Source: UBA964 sp037444685
GTDB lineage: Bacteria > Pseudomonadota > Gammaproteobacteria > Steroidobacterales > Steroidobacteraceae
NCBI GenBank assembly: GCA_037444685.1
Contig: JBBILX010000006.1
Span: 1 to 64,000 of the forward strand
Length of the DNA: 64,000 nucleotides
Reading direction: 5' to 3'
The position numbers were made by a program, and so were the translations under genes. Below are positions 53,901 through 62,388 of the stretch, one piece after another. Positions within the stretch are counted from its first letter, which is position 1, and each line of letters begins with the position of its first letter. The notes under the pieces were generated by a model. The model searched no databases. It saw nothing but the letters and a program-made list of their open reading frames with translations, and was not told the origin of the DNA.

Positions 53901-54650
53901 CCATCGGCGGCGCAGGTCGAGGAGTTCGCCCTCGACAGCAGCCGACATCGGCGCCGTGATCCGCACCGATGCCGGCAGACGATCGAGGTTGCCATCGAAG
54001 TCGGCGGTCGCGATCCAGGCTGGCTGCCCCGGCGGCGCATAGCGCCAGCGGGAAGCGCCCGACAGGCGCAGCGGCTCCGCGGCGGTCAGCAGTGCCGTGC
54101 CGCCCCCGCTCAGCACGCGGCCGAAGACGACGGACGAATCCGTGAAGCGGATCGTCTTGTGACGCGCGACGCCCGAGGCGCGCAGGTCGCTGCCGGCGAG
54201 CCGGAAGCCGTTGATGAGCCGGACCTCGGCGCGGGCGATGCGGATGTCGTCGCTGACGATGGTCAGGAAGCGAGGCAGGAATCGCGGCTCGCGCCGCGGC
54301 GGCGGCGTGCGGCGGCGATACAGATCGGCCGTCGCCAGCTCGACGCGCAGGTCGCGCGCCTCGATCGTCTGCCAGAGCAGCGGCAGCATCTCGAGGCGGC
54401 CGGTGGTGCGCTCGATGCGCAAGGAAACGAGTTCGTGCTCGAGCGTGAAGCGCTCGAGGCGGAAGCCGCCGGCCAGGGTGCCGGAGAAGCCCTCGGCCCG
54501 CAGGCTGACCTTGCCGATGCGTTCGGGCAGCCGCTCGAGCAGGAAGCGCGGCGCCGACTCCGTGTAACCGAGCAGCAGGAACGCCGCGGCGCTGATGACG
54601 AGCGCGGTGCCGAGAATGCCGGTGATCGACCAGGTGACGCGGCGGAACAC
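50913..54650 (-). CDS. tamB: Translocation and assembly module inner-membrane component TamB
   Basis: This 1245-residue AsmA/DUF490-type protein has an N-terminal membrane anchor (ITGILGTALVISAAAFLLLGY, about 9-29). A very long beta-taco region follows, with repeated alternating strands, and the C-terminal DUF490 signature ends SYGISLAESINTIKLRYTLGDRWTLRTEAG. TamB spans the periplasm and works with TamA in outer-membrane protein insertion and lipid transport. The start is GTG 54650, 3 bp after the tamA stop, which supports a tamA-tamB operon. The frame is intact over 3.7 kb. Confidence 0.93.
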   Translation of the reverse strand: MFRRVTWSITGILGTALVISAAAFLLLGYTESAPRFLLERLPERIGKVSLRAEGFSGTLAGGFRLERFTLEHELVSLRIERTTGRLEMLPLLWQTIEARDLRVELATADLYRRRTPPPRREPRFLPRFLTIVSDDIRIARAEVRLINGFRLAGSDLRASGVARHKTIRFTDSSVVFGRVLSGGGTALLTAAEPLRLSGASRWRYAPPGQPAWIATADFDGNLDRLPASVRITAPMSAAVEGELLDLRRRWHWRADARVSDFDLRAFGAGGALGRITGQFELAGDRDGFRAEGSLDSAGLAAGAFDALFEGNWVRGVLRCDRIRLVHQSSRSMLEASGEIEAVRDGPRLALAGTWNDLRWPLIGAAPAIRNSSGTFTLDGVWPYAISAAGRFDQPDLAQTLPMSLRGSLARDGLRIDEGSVALFGGTARLQGDVRWSPRENWRFTGSMSGLDPGTIRPALPGRIGFEFDVSGDAFGAAAKLDARFSNLSGRLRGAAARGRGRIQKQGQRWLFEGVNVAAGSLRLRADGRVEPTAYDLDFVVDADDLAVLTPRGRGALRARGLLTGPARQPALKLTVDGRDIELDQWRLASLDADVDLDPRAGRGSNVRVEARGFEAAGRTLRRIALSLQGRSEQHRVSLDAEAPNGRLRASAEGSFADEVWRAEWRELSVDDEADLHLRLDAPASLRVSFDSGRLERLCLRGEQARLCGSADWTASGWNAAVEATRLPFAALTAGLSPRVVYEGTLDIEANARGTGGGPVLGTVRATLSGAQLRRRRVNGRVDVIELGSGTFSADAGPEVIAAKLDLDAGPTGTIAATATVTRRGESYADMPLRATLRTSTTALGFVNLYVPEIDRAAGRLDADLIVGGTVGMPAVNGIALLRNGELDLYQINLALRAADIEARLLDNGVTFRGEARAGEGQLAVDGEVRWRGGLPRGRMNLRGEDLLLVNVPEARIKASPDLDFRIDGRRLDIEGEVRIPEAAITPADLTGAVLTSSDEVILGEIRPNPEQSFRIASRVRMVLGERVTLDSFGLSGRLEGALTVDTSIDGISRATGELSVADGKYAALGRRLDIQRGRLIFSGGLLADPGVDLRAQKQFPDMIAGVNVRGTLRAPRMTFFSEPALPQAQIVSLILAGGAFESAQSEERDAGSRRSEVLAQGGAVIAQQLGSKVGIEDVSIEQDLSNETSLVLGKYLSPRLYVSYGISLAESINTIKLRYTLGDRWTLRTEAGKERSAEIVYTIEK

Positions 54651-54653
54651 GGC

Positions 54654-56465
54654 TTACAGCTTCGGCGTGAAATTGAAGTGCAGGCGCGGACCCGGCCGAT
54701 CGGCGAAGCCCGGCACCGAGGCGCAGCGCGGATCCGGGTCGGCGGCGCGGCAGCTCGGATTGGTCAGCGGCTGCGCGAGGTCGATGCCGACCGAGACGAC
54801 GGGCAGTCGCCAGCGCAGACCGATGCCGATCGCGAACTGCAGCGGGTCGCCGAACGAATCGAAGGCGTTGCCCGCGTCGGCGAACAGGGCGAGCGCGAGG
54901 TTGCGCGGCAGGTCGCGCTCGATCTCGACGGTGACTGCGAGCATGTGCCGGCCGCCGACCTTGACGCCGTCGTCGAGCGGCGAGAGTTCGTTGTAACCGA
55001 AACCGCGCACGCTCCGATCGCCGCCCGCGAAGAACCGCTGCGAGCCCGGCAGCTCGCTGAACTCGGCAACGGCACTCGCGCCGAGCTGTCCGCGCAGCAG
55101 CAACTGCCATTTGGGCGCGACGACGAAGCGGCGCTCCGCCTCGATACGCAACTGCAGGAAGTCCGAGTCGGAGCCGAGGAAACCCGTCGAGCCGCGCAGT
55201 TCGGCGTAGAGCGCACGGCTGAACAGCGCCTCGCCGAGGTAGCCCTGCGGCACCGACGCGTAGCTGATGCCGGGTATGAACAGCGTATCGATCCGTCGCA
55301 GGTCGGTCGGGCGGTTCAGCGACTGCGGCTCGATTGTGCGCGTACGGGTCACGGTGCCGAAGATCACGCGTTGCCAGCGACCCATGACTTCCGTGATGCT
55401 GGGTTCGAACTCGATGCTGCGCGTTTCGATGTCGGCGAGATCCTCGTCGTTGAAGGTCAGTCGCGTGCTGAATTTTTCGACGGCCGGATCGCCGATCGGA
55501 ATGACATAACGCGCGTCGAGCTCCCGGACGGTCTGTGCGGTGCGCGCTTCGACGCGGAACCGGTGGCCACGCCGATTGACGCGGCGATTGTCCCAGGCGA
55601 CCGAGCCGCGTAGCCGCGTGTCGCTGCCGTAGCCGACACCGAACTGGTAGCGGTCGCGGCGGTTGGGGTCCGCACGTATGCTGACCGGCACGGTCAGCGC
55701 CTCGCGATCCGGCTCGCCCGGCAGCACCTCCACGGTGGAGAAATAGAGGCTGTCGTCGAGCGCGAACTGCGTGCGCAGCAGTTGCGCGGCGTCGAACGGC
55801 TGATTCTCGCGGTAGCGAAGGTAACGCCGCGCCAGCGACTCGTTGATGGCCTGCTGCTCGATCGTCGTGGCGCCGAACCGGTAGCGCTGGCCGGTCACGA
55901 GGTGCAGCGTGGCCGTCGCCGAGAAGGCCGATGGATCGACGCGAAGTTCCGAGCGCGTCATCTGCGCGTCGAGATAGCCATGGTTCGCGGCCGTGCGCAG
56001 CAACGCGTTTTTGGTGCCGTCGTAATCGGCGTGCCGCAGGGGCTGGCCGGCACGCAGCGCCGCGCTGCGCTGGATCGTGAGGAACACCGGATCGCTCGCG
56101 CCGGGGCCCTCGATCACGAGATCGACGTCTTCGAGCACGACGCGGCGACCTGGCTCGACACGGATGACGGCCCGCCAGTTGCGGGCGGAGATCTGCGAGA
56201 CCTCGGTGCGGACCTGGGGCTCGTAGTAGCCGAAGGGCCGCATTGCGGCCGCCACTTCGCGCTCGGCACGTTCCTGGAGCCGCTCGATCAGCACGGCGTC
56301 GAGGTCGTCGCGTTCGCGGTAACGTGCCAGGCTCAGGAACACCAGGATGTTGGCGAGCACGTCGGGCTCCACGCCCAGCACGTCGATGTCGATGTCCGCA
56401 CGCGCGCCCGGGGCCGTGCCGAGCAGAGCGATGAGTGCCAGGATGGATGCGCGCAGCCGGCTCAA
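54654..56465 (-). CDS. tamA: Translocation and assembly module outer-membrane component TamA
   Basis: This 603-residue Omp85-family protein has a signal peptide (LRASILALIALLGTAPGARAD), POTRA repeats (FGYYEPQV, RRVVLEDVDLVIEGPG, RHADYDGTKNALLRTAANHGYLDAQM) and a 16-strand barrel with SVRGFGYNELSPLDDG near the C-terminus, ending HFNFTPKL. It forms a module with TamB for outer-membrane assembly. It is the first gene of the pair, and 96 bp separate it from the NRDE gene. Confidence 0.93.
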   Translation of the reverse strand: MSRLRASILALIALLGTAPGARADIDIDVLGVEPDVLANILVFLSLARYRERDDLDAVLIERLQERAEREVAAAMRPFGYYEPQVRTEVSQISARNWRAVIRVEPGRRVVLEDVDLVIEGPGASDPVFLTIQRSAALRAGQPLRHADYDGTKNALLRTAANHGYLDAQMTRSELRVDPSAFSATATLHLVTGQRYRFGATTIEQQAINESLARRYLRYRENQPFDAAQLLRTQFALDDSLYFSTVEVLPGEPDREALTVPVSIRADPNRRDRYQFGVGYGSDTRLRGSVAWDNRRVNRRGHRFRVEARTAQTVRELDARYVIPIGDPAVEKFSTRLTFNDEDLADIETRSIEFEPSITEVMGRWQRVIFGTVTRTRTIEPQSLNRPTDLRRIDTLFIPGISYASVPQGYLGEALFSRALYAELRGSTGFLGSDSDFLQLRIEAERRFVVAPKWQLLLRGQLGASAVAEFSELPGSQRFFAGGDRSVRGFGYNELSPLDDGVKVGGRHMLAVTVEIERDLPRNLALALFADAGNAFDSFGDPLQFAIGIGLRWRLPVVSVGIDLAQPLTNPSCRAADPDPRCASVPGFADRPGPRLHFNFTPKL

Positions 56466-56561
56466 GGGCAGGGACCGCCAGGTACGGATGTCAGCGACGG
56501 ATTCTACTCAGAGCGCTGCGCGGCCGGCAGGTTCCTCGCGAATGCCTGCGGACCGCGATCG

Positions 56562-57347
56562 TCAGAGACTGTTCAGCTCGAGTTCAGTATCGCCGGTCGC
56601 CATTCCGTCGGCGGCATAGCGCCGCTCCGTGACGAGCCCGTTGCCGCGCGCGTCGATCAGCGCGACGGTTGCGCAGCGCGTGCCGTACTCCGGGTGGACC
56701 ACGAACGGCGACGACAGCACGTGCTCCCATTCTGGAGTCAGGCCCGTCGCCGGGAGATCGTGCAGTTCCGCGCGCGCGCGATCCTCGAGCGACTCGAACA
56801 GCGCTGCATGTAGGGCGCGCGGAGCGAGTTCCCCGGTCGCCGCCGGAGCCAGCAGTCTGCGCAGGCGTTCGCGCACCCGGACCAGCTTAGGCCACGGCGT
56901 GTCGAGGAAGTGATTGCTGAGACCATACACCCCGGGCTGCAGACGGCGCGCGAACTGGTCGGCACGATTCGAGGCATACCAGAGCTCGGCGCCATCGCAC
57001 AGGAGCAGGTTGAACCCGGCATAGCCCATCGAGTCGGCTTCCATCTGCTCCAGAAAGCGAGCGGCGGACAGGTCGCTGGCAAGGAACCGGGGGATCAGCT
57101 CGCCGCGCGATGGTGCGGCGCGCCGCCGGCGACCGAGTTCGCGAAAGTTCGTGATCACGCCGAAACGTCCGGCGCGACCGAAGGCGAGCCAGGTGCCACC
57201 GGCCTGCAAGTCACGGCCGGCGATGATCGGCGGCTGCTCCCAGCGCCCGAGTGGCGCGGCCGGGCGGGCGTGGAATTCGTCGCGGTTCGCCGCGACCGCG
57301 AGCGTGCAGGCAGAGTGCGCGCGCCAGGCGATCGCCAGCAGGCACAT
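56562..57347 (-). CDS. NRDE-domain (TANGO2-like) protein
   Basis: This 261-residue member of the NRDE/TANGO2 family begins MCLLAIAWRAH with the eponymous N-R-D-E at AANRDEFHARP. It continues with AGGTWLAFGRAGRFGVITNFRE and GLSNHFLDTPWPKL. The N-terminal Cys2 suggests an Ntn-hydrolase-like active site after Met removal. The role is debated, and haem or lipid handling has been proposed for relatives. It starts 2 bp downstream of the DUF4126 gene's stop. Confidence 0.85.
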   Translation of the reverse strand: MCLLAIAWRAHSACTLAVAANRDEFHARPAAPLGRWEQPPIIAGRDLQAGGTWLAFGRAGRFGVITNFRELGRRRRAAPSRGELIPRFLASDLSAARFLEQMEADSMGYAGFNLLLCDGAELWYASNRADQFARRLQPGVYGLSNHFLDTPWPKLVRVRERLRRLLAPAATGELAPRALHAALFESLEDRARAELHDLPATGLTPEWEHVLSSPFVVHPEYGTRCATVALIDARGNGLVTERRYAADGMATGDTELELNSL

Positions 57348-57349
57348 GG

Positions 57350-57952
57350 TCAGGCTTCGGTGCTGGCGGTTTCGGATGGTCGGCGCTTGAGTCGGCGCCA
57401 CAGCAAGGCGAGCAGCCAGAGCCCGACCGCAAGCACGGCCAAGGCCACGAGCAGCGCGAGAAGCGGTGCGGCCAGCGCCAGTGCGCTGAGTGCCGCCGCG
57501 CCGCCGAGCTCGCCGCTGGCGACCGCGGCATTGGCCAGCCCCGCGGTCGTGCCCGTCGATTTCGCGCGCAGCAGCGTGGTGGCGCCCTGGGTGATCGCAG
57601 CGGCGCCGCCACCCGCGATGACCGCCGTCGTCCAGCGCACCAGCGGTGGCAGATCGGTGATCACGGCGGCTGTGGCGATCGTACCGGCGAGCAATGCCGC
57701 CGGTGTCGCGATCACGTCGAGCAGGTTGTCGACGCCCGGTACGTAGTAGGCGCCGACTTCGAGCACCGTGGCCACCCCGAGCATCACGAGCGCTGGAGGC
57801 GTGGCGAGCCAGGCGAACGGGTCGGCCAGTTCGAGGTGACCCGACCAGGCCGCGATCGACAGCGCGAACAAGGGCAGGAAGACGCGCAGCCCGACCGCGG
57901 CGGCGAGCGCGGTGCCGAGCCCGATCGACAAGAGTATCTCGGTCGCTGCCAT
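57350..57952 (-). CDS. DUF4126 membrane protein
   Basis: This 200-residue integral membrane protein has several helices (LSIGLGTALAAAVGLRVFLPLFALSIAAW; TPPALVMLGVATVLEVGAYYVPGVDNLLDVIATPAALLAGT; a Gly/Ala-rich stretch; a final hydrophobic helix then a basic tail). The E-V-x-A-Y-Y-V-P-G-V-D-N-L-L-D core is the DUF4126 hallmark. The function is unknown. It lies between nudC and the NRDE gene on the same strand. Confidence 0.75.
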   Translation of the reverse strand: MAATEILLSIGLGTALAAAVGLRVFLPLFALSIAAWSGHLELADPFAWLATPPALVMLGVATVLEVGAYYVPGVDNLLDVIATPAALLAGTIATAAVITDLPPLVRWTTAVIAGGGAAAITQGATTLLRAKSTGTTAGLANAAVASGELGGAAALSALALAAPLLALLVALAVLAVGLWLLALLWRRLKRRPSETASTEA

Positions 57953-57972
57953 GCCCGCGGTCGCGATCTTCG

Positions 57973-58929
57973 CTACCAGCCCGGCTGGCCGAGTGTGGCG
58001 AGCGGTTGCGGCCAACCCGCGTCGAACCAGGTTGCGATCAGGCGATGCGAGATGGACGTGCGCGGCGGCAGCAATGCCTCGCCACGCGCAATCTGCTCGC
58101 GAGAGAACCAGCGCGCATCCTCGAGTTCGGCGTCTGCGCAGGCGATCGCCCCCGTTGCCGCTTCCGCCATGAAGCCGACCATCAACGAGGAGGGGAATGG
58201 CCACGGTTGCGACGAGTGATAGCGCGCGGCGAGTACGTGCACACCGGTCTCCTCGCTCACCTCGCGCGCGACGGCGTCCTCGAGGCTCTCGCCGGGCTCG
58301 ACGAAGCCGGCGATCGTCGAGTAGCGACCCGGCGGCCAGCTCGCCTGGCGGCCGAGCAGCGCGCGCTCGCCATCCGTGACCAGGACGATGATCGCGGGGT
58401 CGATCCTCGGAAACACCTCGATGCCGCAGCCGGGGTTCGTGCAGCGCATGACATGGCCGGCACGGAGCGGTTCTGCGAGGGCGCCACAGGCGCTGCAGTA
58501 GCGATGCCGGCTCCTCCACCAGCTCATCGCGCGTGCGTAGGCGAGCAGACCGGCCTCGTCCGCGTCCAGCAGCGGTGCGAGAGGTCGAAGCTCTTCGAAG
58601 CGCGTGCCGGCGGGCAGCAGCCGCTCGGTCGCGGCCGGATCGCGCGCGGTCGAAGTGTCGACGAGCACGCAGCGCGCCTCGTGGTACCAGCCGAGCAGCA
58701 GCATCGAACCTGGATCGGCCTCGTGGACCAGCGGGTGACTGGCGTCGAGGAAGGCGACCCGCGGCTGCAGATCGGCGACGATCAGCTGCGCGGTGCCTCG
58801 CGCGAGTACGAAGCGCGTGGTCGGATCGAGTCTGGCCTCTTCGTGCCACTGCGGGCGTTCGCGCTGTTCGGTCCGCCGATCGAGGTAGGGGCCGGCGAGG
58901 AAATTATCCGAAAGGCGGTGTACGGGCAT
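57973..58929 (-). CDS. nudC: NADH pyrophosphatase / NAD-cap decapping enzyme
   Basis: This 318-residue Nudix hydrolase hydrolyses NADH or removes NAD caps from RNA. A zinc ribbon (CSACGALAE and CTNPGCG) precedes the Nudix box (GFVEPGESLEDAVAREVSEETGV). The NudC specificity motif SQPWPFPSSLMVGF is intact. The N-terminal domain is of the longer type. It heads a unit with the DUF4126 and NRDE genes. Confidence 0.92.
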   Translation of the reverse strand: MPVHRLSDNFLAGPYLDRRTEQRERPQWHEEARLDPTTRFVLARGTAQLIVADLQPRVAFLDASHPLVHEADPGSMLLLGWYHEARCVLVDTSTARDPAATERLLPAGTRFEELRPLAPLLDADEAGLLAYARAMSWWRSRHRYCSACGALAEPLRAGHVMRCTNPGCGIEVFPRIDPAIIVLVTDGERALLGRQASWPPGRYSTIAGFVEPGESLEDAVAREVSEETGVHVLAARYHSSQPWPFPSSLMVGFMAEAATGAIACADAELEDARWFSREQIARGEALLPPRTSISHRLIATWFDAGWPQPLATLGQPGW

Positions 58930-58981
58930 CGGTGGTGGTCGGCGCCCGCGGCGGGTCGTCGGCCGGGTGCTCCCACGGATT

Positions 58982-59602
58982 CTAGCACTGCTGCGGCGTC
59001 ACGAGTCCTACGCTGCCGAAAGGCGCCGCGCGCGCAGCACGCGCGCCGAGGCCCGGCGCGAGTTGCGCGCCGCAGGGGCTACAGAGCGAGGGGCGCGTCG
59101 CGAGCAGGTCGACGATGCCCGGACTCGCGCAATTCGGGCAGGGCTCGAGCCGCAACTCATCGCCGCGAGCGAGCGTGATCAGCAGGAATGCCGCGTGTTC
59201 GAAGCTGATGCGCGACTCTCCGTACAGATTGCGGAAGCTCTCGTAGGCGTTGCAGAGCAGCTCGCCGCGCGGTGCACTGGGTAGCACGCGACCCGCGTCC
59301 GCGACGCGCTGACGCGGCAGCGCGCCGAACATCTGCATCAGCGTGGCGAGCGCCGCCGCATCCTGACGCACGCTGTCGGAGCGCGTGAAGAAACCGGGCT
59401 GCTGTGGCGACTTGCCGCGATGACGCACGACCCGCGGGCCGTCGCCGCCGGCCACGTAACTCCGGTAGAGCTTGCGGATGCGATCGTCCGTCAGCCCGGT
59501 CCACAGGCGAATCGTGCGCGTGCGTGCCTCGTGCCGGATCAGGCGCATGGCCAGGTCGATGCGCATCCGGTCGCGGCTGTAGCGATCATCCGAGATCCTC
59601 AT
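58982..59602 (-). CDS. FlhC-like regulator with a Cys4 zinc site
   Basis: This 206-residue protein has the helical block RMRIDLAMRLIRHEARTRTIRLWTGLTDDRIRKLYRSY, which parallels FlhC. It also has NAYESFRNLYG and a zinc site from CPNC and CSPC near the end. FlhC with FlhD activates flagellar and other genes in enterics. Here no flagellar genes are visible. ATG 59602 follows a GGGGAGCACC ribosome site. A divergent gene whose N-terminal half resembles FlhD starts 118 bp away, suggesting a separated FlhD/FlhC-type pair. Confidence 0.65.
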   Translation of the reverse strand: MRISDDRYSRDRMRIDLAMRLIRHEARTRTIRLWTGLTDDRIRKLYRSYVAGGDGPRVVRHRGKSPQQPGFFTRSDSVRQDAAALATLMQMFGALPRQRVADAGRVLPSAPRGELLCNAYESFRNLYGESRISFEHAAFLLITLARGDELRLEPCPNCASPGIVDLLATRPSLCSPCGAQLAPGLGARAARAAPFGSVGLVTPQQC

Positions 59603-59641
59603 GGTGCTCCCCGCAAGCGGCGTTCGGGCTCGCCGTTTTTC

Positions 59642-59657
59642 TGGGAAAATAATCCCA
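59642..59657. promoter_or_regulatory. Palindrome in the divergent regulator promoter
   Basis: TGGGAAAATAATCCCA forms an inverted repeat (TGGGA/TCCCA around AAATAA) in the 118 bp between the divergent FlhC-like and FlhD-like genes. It is the only AT-rich symmetric element there and may be an operator for autoregulation. It does not match the known FlhDC box. Confidence 0.4.
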
Positions 59658-59720
59658 AAATTGCACGAGCATTGCCAGCGCCCCTGCGGCAGGATATCTG
59701 GCGGAAAGCCGGAGGAATGC

Positions 59721-60506
59721 ATGGATCACTCCACGACCCAGGGCGGCCGCGCCACCCGTCGATCGGACCAGGCCCGCAGCGACCGGCGCCGCCCGCAGGC
59801 GCCGCGGCTGCCCGGGCTGCAAGACCCACCCGGTCCGCGCGAGCCGCTGACGTCGGCCCGGCTCCGCTACGACGTGCTCGACGCATCCGTGCTGCTCGAG
59901 GTGCGCTCCCTCAATCTCCGCGGTGCGCTGCTGCTGCAGGATGCGGCGCGCGGGCTGGCCGGGCTCGACGCCGAGGCGCGGGCGACAGCGCTCGAGGCCC
60001 GCGGCATCGGCAGACTGGTCGCGTCTAGCCTCGGCGAGTGGCTGGTGCTCGACGGCGCCGCGCGCGAGCGACTGGCGAGCCAGGCGTTCCTGCTCTTCGA
60101 CATGGAGTTCGCCGATCCGCTGCGCTGGCGTCAGCTGCTGGGCCGCAACATCGCCGAAGAGCCGGCTGGCACTGGGCCGGGCGGCGCACCCATTGGCCCG
60201 ATGCTCGCGTACGCCCGCCTCCTGCTGCACTACGTCTGGCACCTGGCCCGCACGGCGCCGCGTTCGGCGGCCATCGTAGCTGGCATGGCCGCTGAGACGG
60301 CGACGTTGCTGCGCGGCTGCAGCGTCGAGCGGCTCGACGGACTCGCACCGCAGTGCGCATCGTGGCTGCAGCCGCGCTGGGTGGCGGATCCGGCTTTCTG
60401 GTCCGAGCTGCTGCAGGCGGCGCGCGCAGGCGACGATCCGGGCCGCGCGCGGCGGGCCAGTCTCCGGGCGCTCCAGCGCATCGGCGGCGATCTGGCCCGG
60501 CTCTAG
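59721..60506 (+). CDS. Regulator-like protein with an FlhD-like segment
   Basis: This 261-residue protein starts at ATG 59721 behind a GGAGG site. After a basic, disordered 45-residue start, the segment EVRSLNLRGALLLQDAARGLAG through LGEWLVLDGAARERLAS resembles FlhD (its NLSYLLLAQRLIV helix and Leu-rich hairpin). The C-terminal 140 residues (LLFDMEFADPLRWRQLLG, LLLHYVWHLARTAP, PRWVADPAFWSELLQAARAG) are unrecognised and much longer than FlhD. The divergent arrangement with the FlhC-like gene is the main support. It ends with TAG. Confidence 0.45.
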   Translation: MDHSTTQGGRATRRSDQARSDRRRPQAPRLPGLQDPPGPREPLTSARLRYDVLDASVLLEVRSLNLRGALLLQDAARGLAGLDAEARATALEARGIGRLVASSLGEWLVLDGAARERLASQAFLLFDMEFADPLRWRQLLGRNIAEEPAGTGPGGAPIGPMLAYARLLLHYVWHLARTAPRSAAIVAGMAAETATLLRGCSVERLDGLAPQCASWLQPRWVADPAFWSELLQAARAGDDPGRARRASLRALQRIGGDLARL

Positions 60507-60563
60507 CGGGCGGCGGCGCGGCCCGGCGGGCGCCCGCTGTGGTAGATTGCCGCCTCCTCACTT

Positions 60564-61529
60564 ATGAAAGCGCTTTCGGTACGCCAGCTCGTCAAGACCT
60601 ACCGGAATGGCGTACAGGCGCTCAAGGGCATCGATCTCGAGGTCGAGCGCGGCGATTTCTTTGCGCTGCTCGGTCCTAACGGCGCCGGCAAGACCACGCT
60701 GATCGGCATCCTGACCTCGCTCGTCACGAAGACCAGCGGTCAGCTCAGCGTGTTCGGCTACGACATCGATCGGGATCTCGAAGCGGCGAAAGCCTGCATC
60801 GGCGTGGTGCCGCAGGAGATCAACCTCAACCCGTTTGAGACGCCCGAGACCATCGTCGTCAACCAGGCCGGCTTCTACGGCATTCCGCGCCACATCGCCC
60901 GCGAGCGCGCCGAGAAGTACCTGACCCAGCTCTCTCTCTGGGACAAGCGCAACAAGACCACGCGCTCGCTCTCCGGTGGCATGAAGCGCCGGCTGATGAT
61001 CGCCAGAGCGCTCATGCACGAGCCGAGGCTGCTGATCCTCGACGAGCCGACTGCGGGAGTCGATATCGAGATCCGCCGTTCGATGTGGGACTTCCTGCGC
61101 GAGCTCAACGGGCGCGGCACCACCATCATCCTGACCACGCACTATCTCGAGGAGGCCGAGGCGCTCTGCCGGCACATCGCGATCATCGACGGCGGCCGGA
61201 TCGTCACGCGCGATCGCATGGACCGGCTGCTGCGGCAACTGCACACCGAGGTGTTCGTACTGAACACGCGAGGCGCGCTCACAAGCGCCCCTTCGATCAC
61301 CGGATACGCCGTCGAGCTCGTCGACGAGCACACCCTCGAGGTCGAGGTCTCGAAGGACCGCAACCTCAACGAATTGTTCGCGGCGCTGTCTGCGAGCGGC
61401 GTCGAGGTCGTCTCGATGCGCAACAAGGTCAATCGCCTCGAGGAAGTCTTCATGCGCCTGACGGACCGAGGCGGCGCGCAGACTCCGCGCGCCGAGTCCG
61501 CGCCGCCGGCACGGATGGCGCACCCATGA
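60564..61529 (+). CDS. ABC transporter ATP-binding protein, YadG-type
   Basis: This 321-residue ABC ATPase has Walker A LGPNGAGKTT, Q-loop VPQEINLNPF, signature LSGGMKRRLMIARAL, Walker B LLILDEPTAGVD and H-loop TTHYLEEAE, all intact. A C-terminal extension of about 80 residues follows. It matches the YadG/DrrA-like exporter ATPases. The stop overlaps the permease start (ATGA). The substrate is unknown. A CsgG-like exported protein lies directly after the permease. Confidence 0.88.
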   Translation: MKALSVRQLVKTYRNGVQALKGIDLEVERGDFFALLGPNGAGKTTLIGILTSLVTKTSGQLSVFGYDIDRDLEAAKACIGVVPQEINLNPFETPETIVVNQAGFYGIPRHIARERAEKYLTQLSLWDKRNKTTRSLSGGMKRRLMIARALMHEPRLLILDEPTAGVDIEIRRSMWDFLRELNGRGTTIILTTHYLEEAEALCRHIAIIDGGRIVTRDRMDRLLRQLHTEVFVLNTRGALTSAPSITGYAVELVDEHTLEVEVSKDRNLNELFAALSASGVEVVSMRNKVNRLEEVFMRLTDRGGAQTPRAESAPPARMAHP

Positions 61530-62356
61530 GCGCCGCGCCCGGGGCCGCGTCGGCCCGAGCCGACGAGATGCCGACCCGGCCGCCCATGGGACGGGTACGC
61601 TGGATCGGCTTTCGGACCATCGTCATGCGGGAGCTGCAGCGCATCCTGCGGATATGGGGTCAGACCATCGTCCCCTCGGCCGTCACGGCGACGCTGTACT
61701 TCCTGATCTTCGGCAGCCTGATCGGCCGCCGCATAGGCGAGATGGGCGGGGTGCCCTACACTCAGTACATCGCCCCCGGGCTGATCATGATGGCGGTGAT
61801 CACCAACGCCTACGCCAACACGGTCTCCTCGTTCTTCGGCGCGAAGATGCAACGCTTCCTCGAGGAGATCAGCGTCTCGCCGCAGCCGAGCTGGGTCGTC
61901 GTGCTCGGCTACGTCGGCGGCGGCGTGTTGCGCGGGCTGCTGGTCGGCGCCGTGGTCACGCTGGTCTCGCTGTTCTTCACGCATCTGCCGGTTCATCACC
62001 TGTTCATGATCGGCGCGGCAGCATTGATCACGTCCTTCGTGTTCTCGCTGGGCGGCTTCATTAACGCCGTGTTCGCCAAGACTTTCGACCAGGTCAACTG
62101 GGTGCCGGCCTTCGTGCTGACGCCGCTGACCTACTTCGGCGGGGTGTTCTATTCCGTGTCCCTGCTGCCCGGCTGGGCGCAGAAGCTTTCGCTCGCCAAT
62201 CCCATCCTCCACATGGTCAATGCCTTCCGCTACGGCTTCCTCGGCAGCTCGGACGTCGACATCACGGTCGCTTTCCTGATGATGGGACTGTTCGCGGTGG
62301 TATTGTTGGGCGCGGCGATCTGGCTCATGGAGCGCGGCATCGGCATGCGCGAATGA
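61526..62356 (+). CDS. ABC-2 type permease, YadH-type
   Basis: This 276-residue permease has a cytoplasmic start and six hydrophobic segments (VPSAVTATLYFLIFGSLIG, YIAPGLIMMAVITNAYANTV, VVTLVSLFFTHLP, FMIGAAALITSFVFSLGGFINAVFA, a proline-rich FVLTPLTYFGGVFYSVSLLPG loop, and the last helix). The ABC-2 signature around NPILHMVNAFRYGFLG is clear. It pairs with the ATPase upstream. Its stop overlaps an ATG at 62353 that could begin the next gene. Confidence 0.87.
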   Translation: MSAAPGAASARADEMPTRPPMGRVRWIGFRTIVMRELQRILRIWGQTIVPSAVTATLYFLIFGSLIGRRIGEMGGVPYTQYIAPGLIMMAVITNAYANTVSSFFGAKMQRFLEEISVSPQPSWVVVLGYVGGGVLRGLLVGAVVTLVSLFFTHLPVHHLFMIGAAALITSFVFSLGGFINAVFAKTFDQVNWVPAFVLTPLTYFGGVFYSVSLLPGWAQKLSLANPILHMVNAFRYGFLGSSDVDITVAFLMMGLFAVVLLGAAIWLMERGIGMRE

Positions 62357-62388
62357 TCGGTCAACGGGTTCTCGCAGAGGGGTCGAAC

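Noticed and set aside
52623..55613. A 996-codon open frame on the plus strand opposite tamB and tamA
   Set aside because: It lies wholly antisense to two clearly conserved genes and has the Arg/Ala/Gly-rich look of a high-GC shadow frame, with no recognisable domain.
59603..59720. An FlhDC-type activator box in the divergent promoter
   Set aside because: No pair of half-sites of the known FlhDC form was found, only the TGGGA/TCCCA palindrome.
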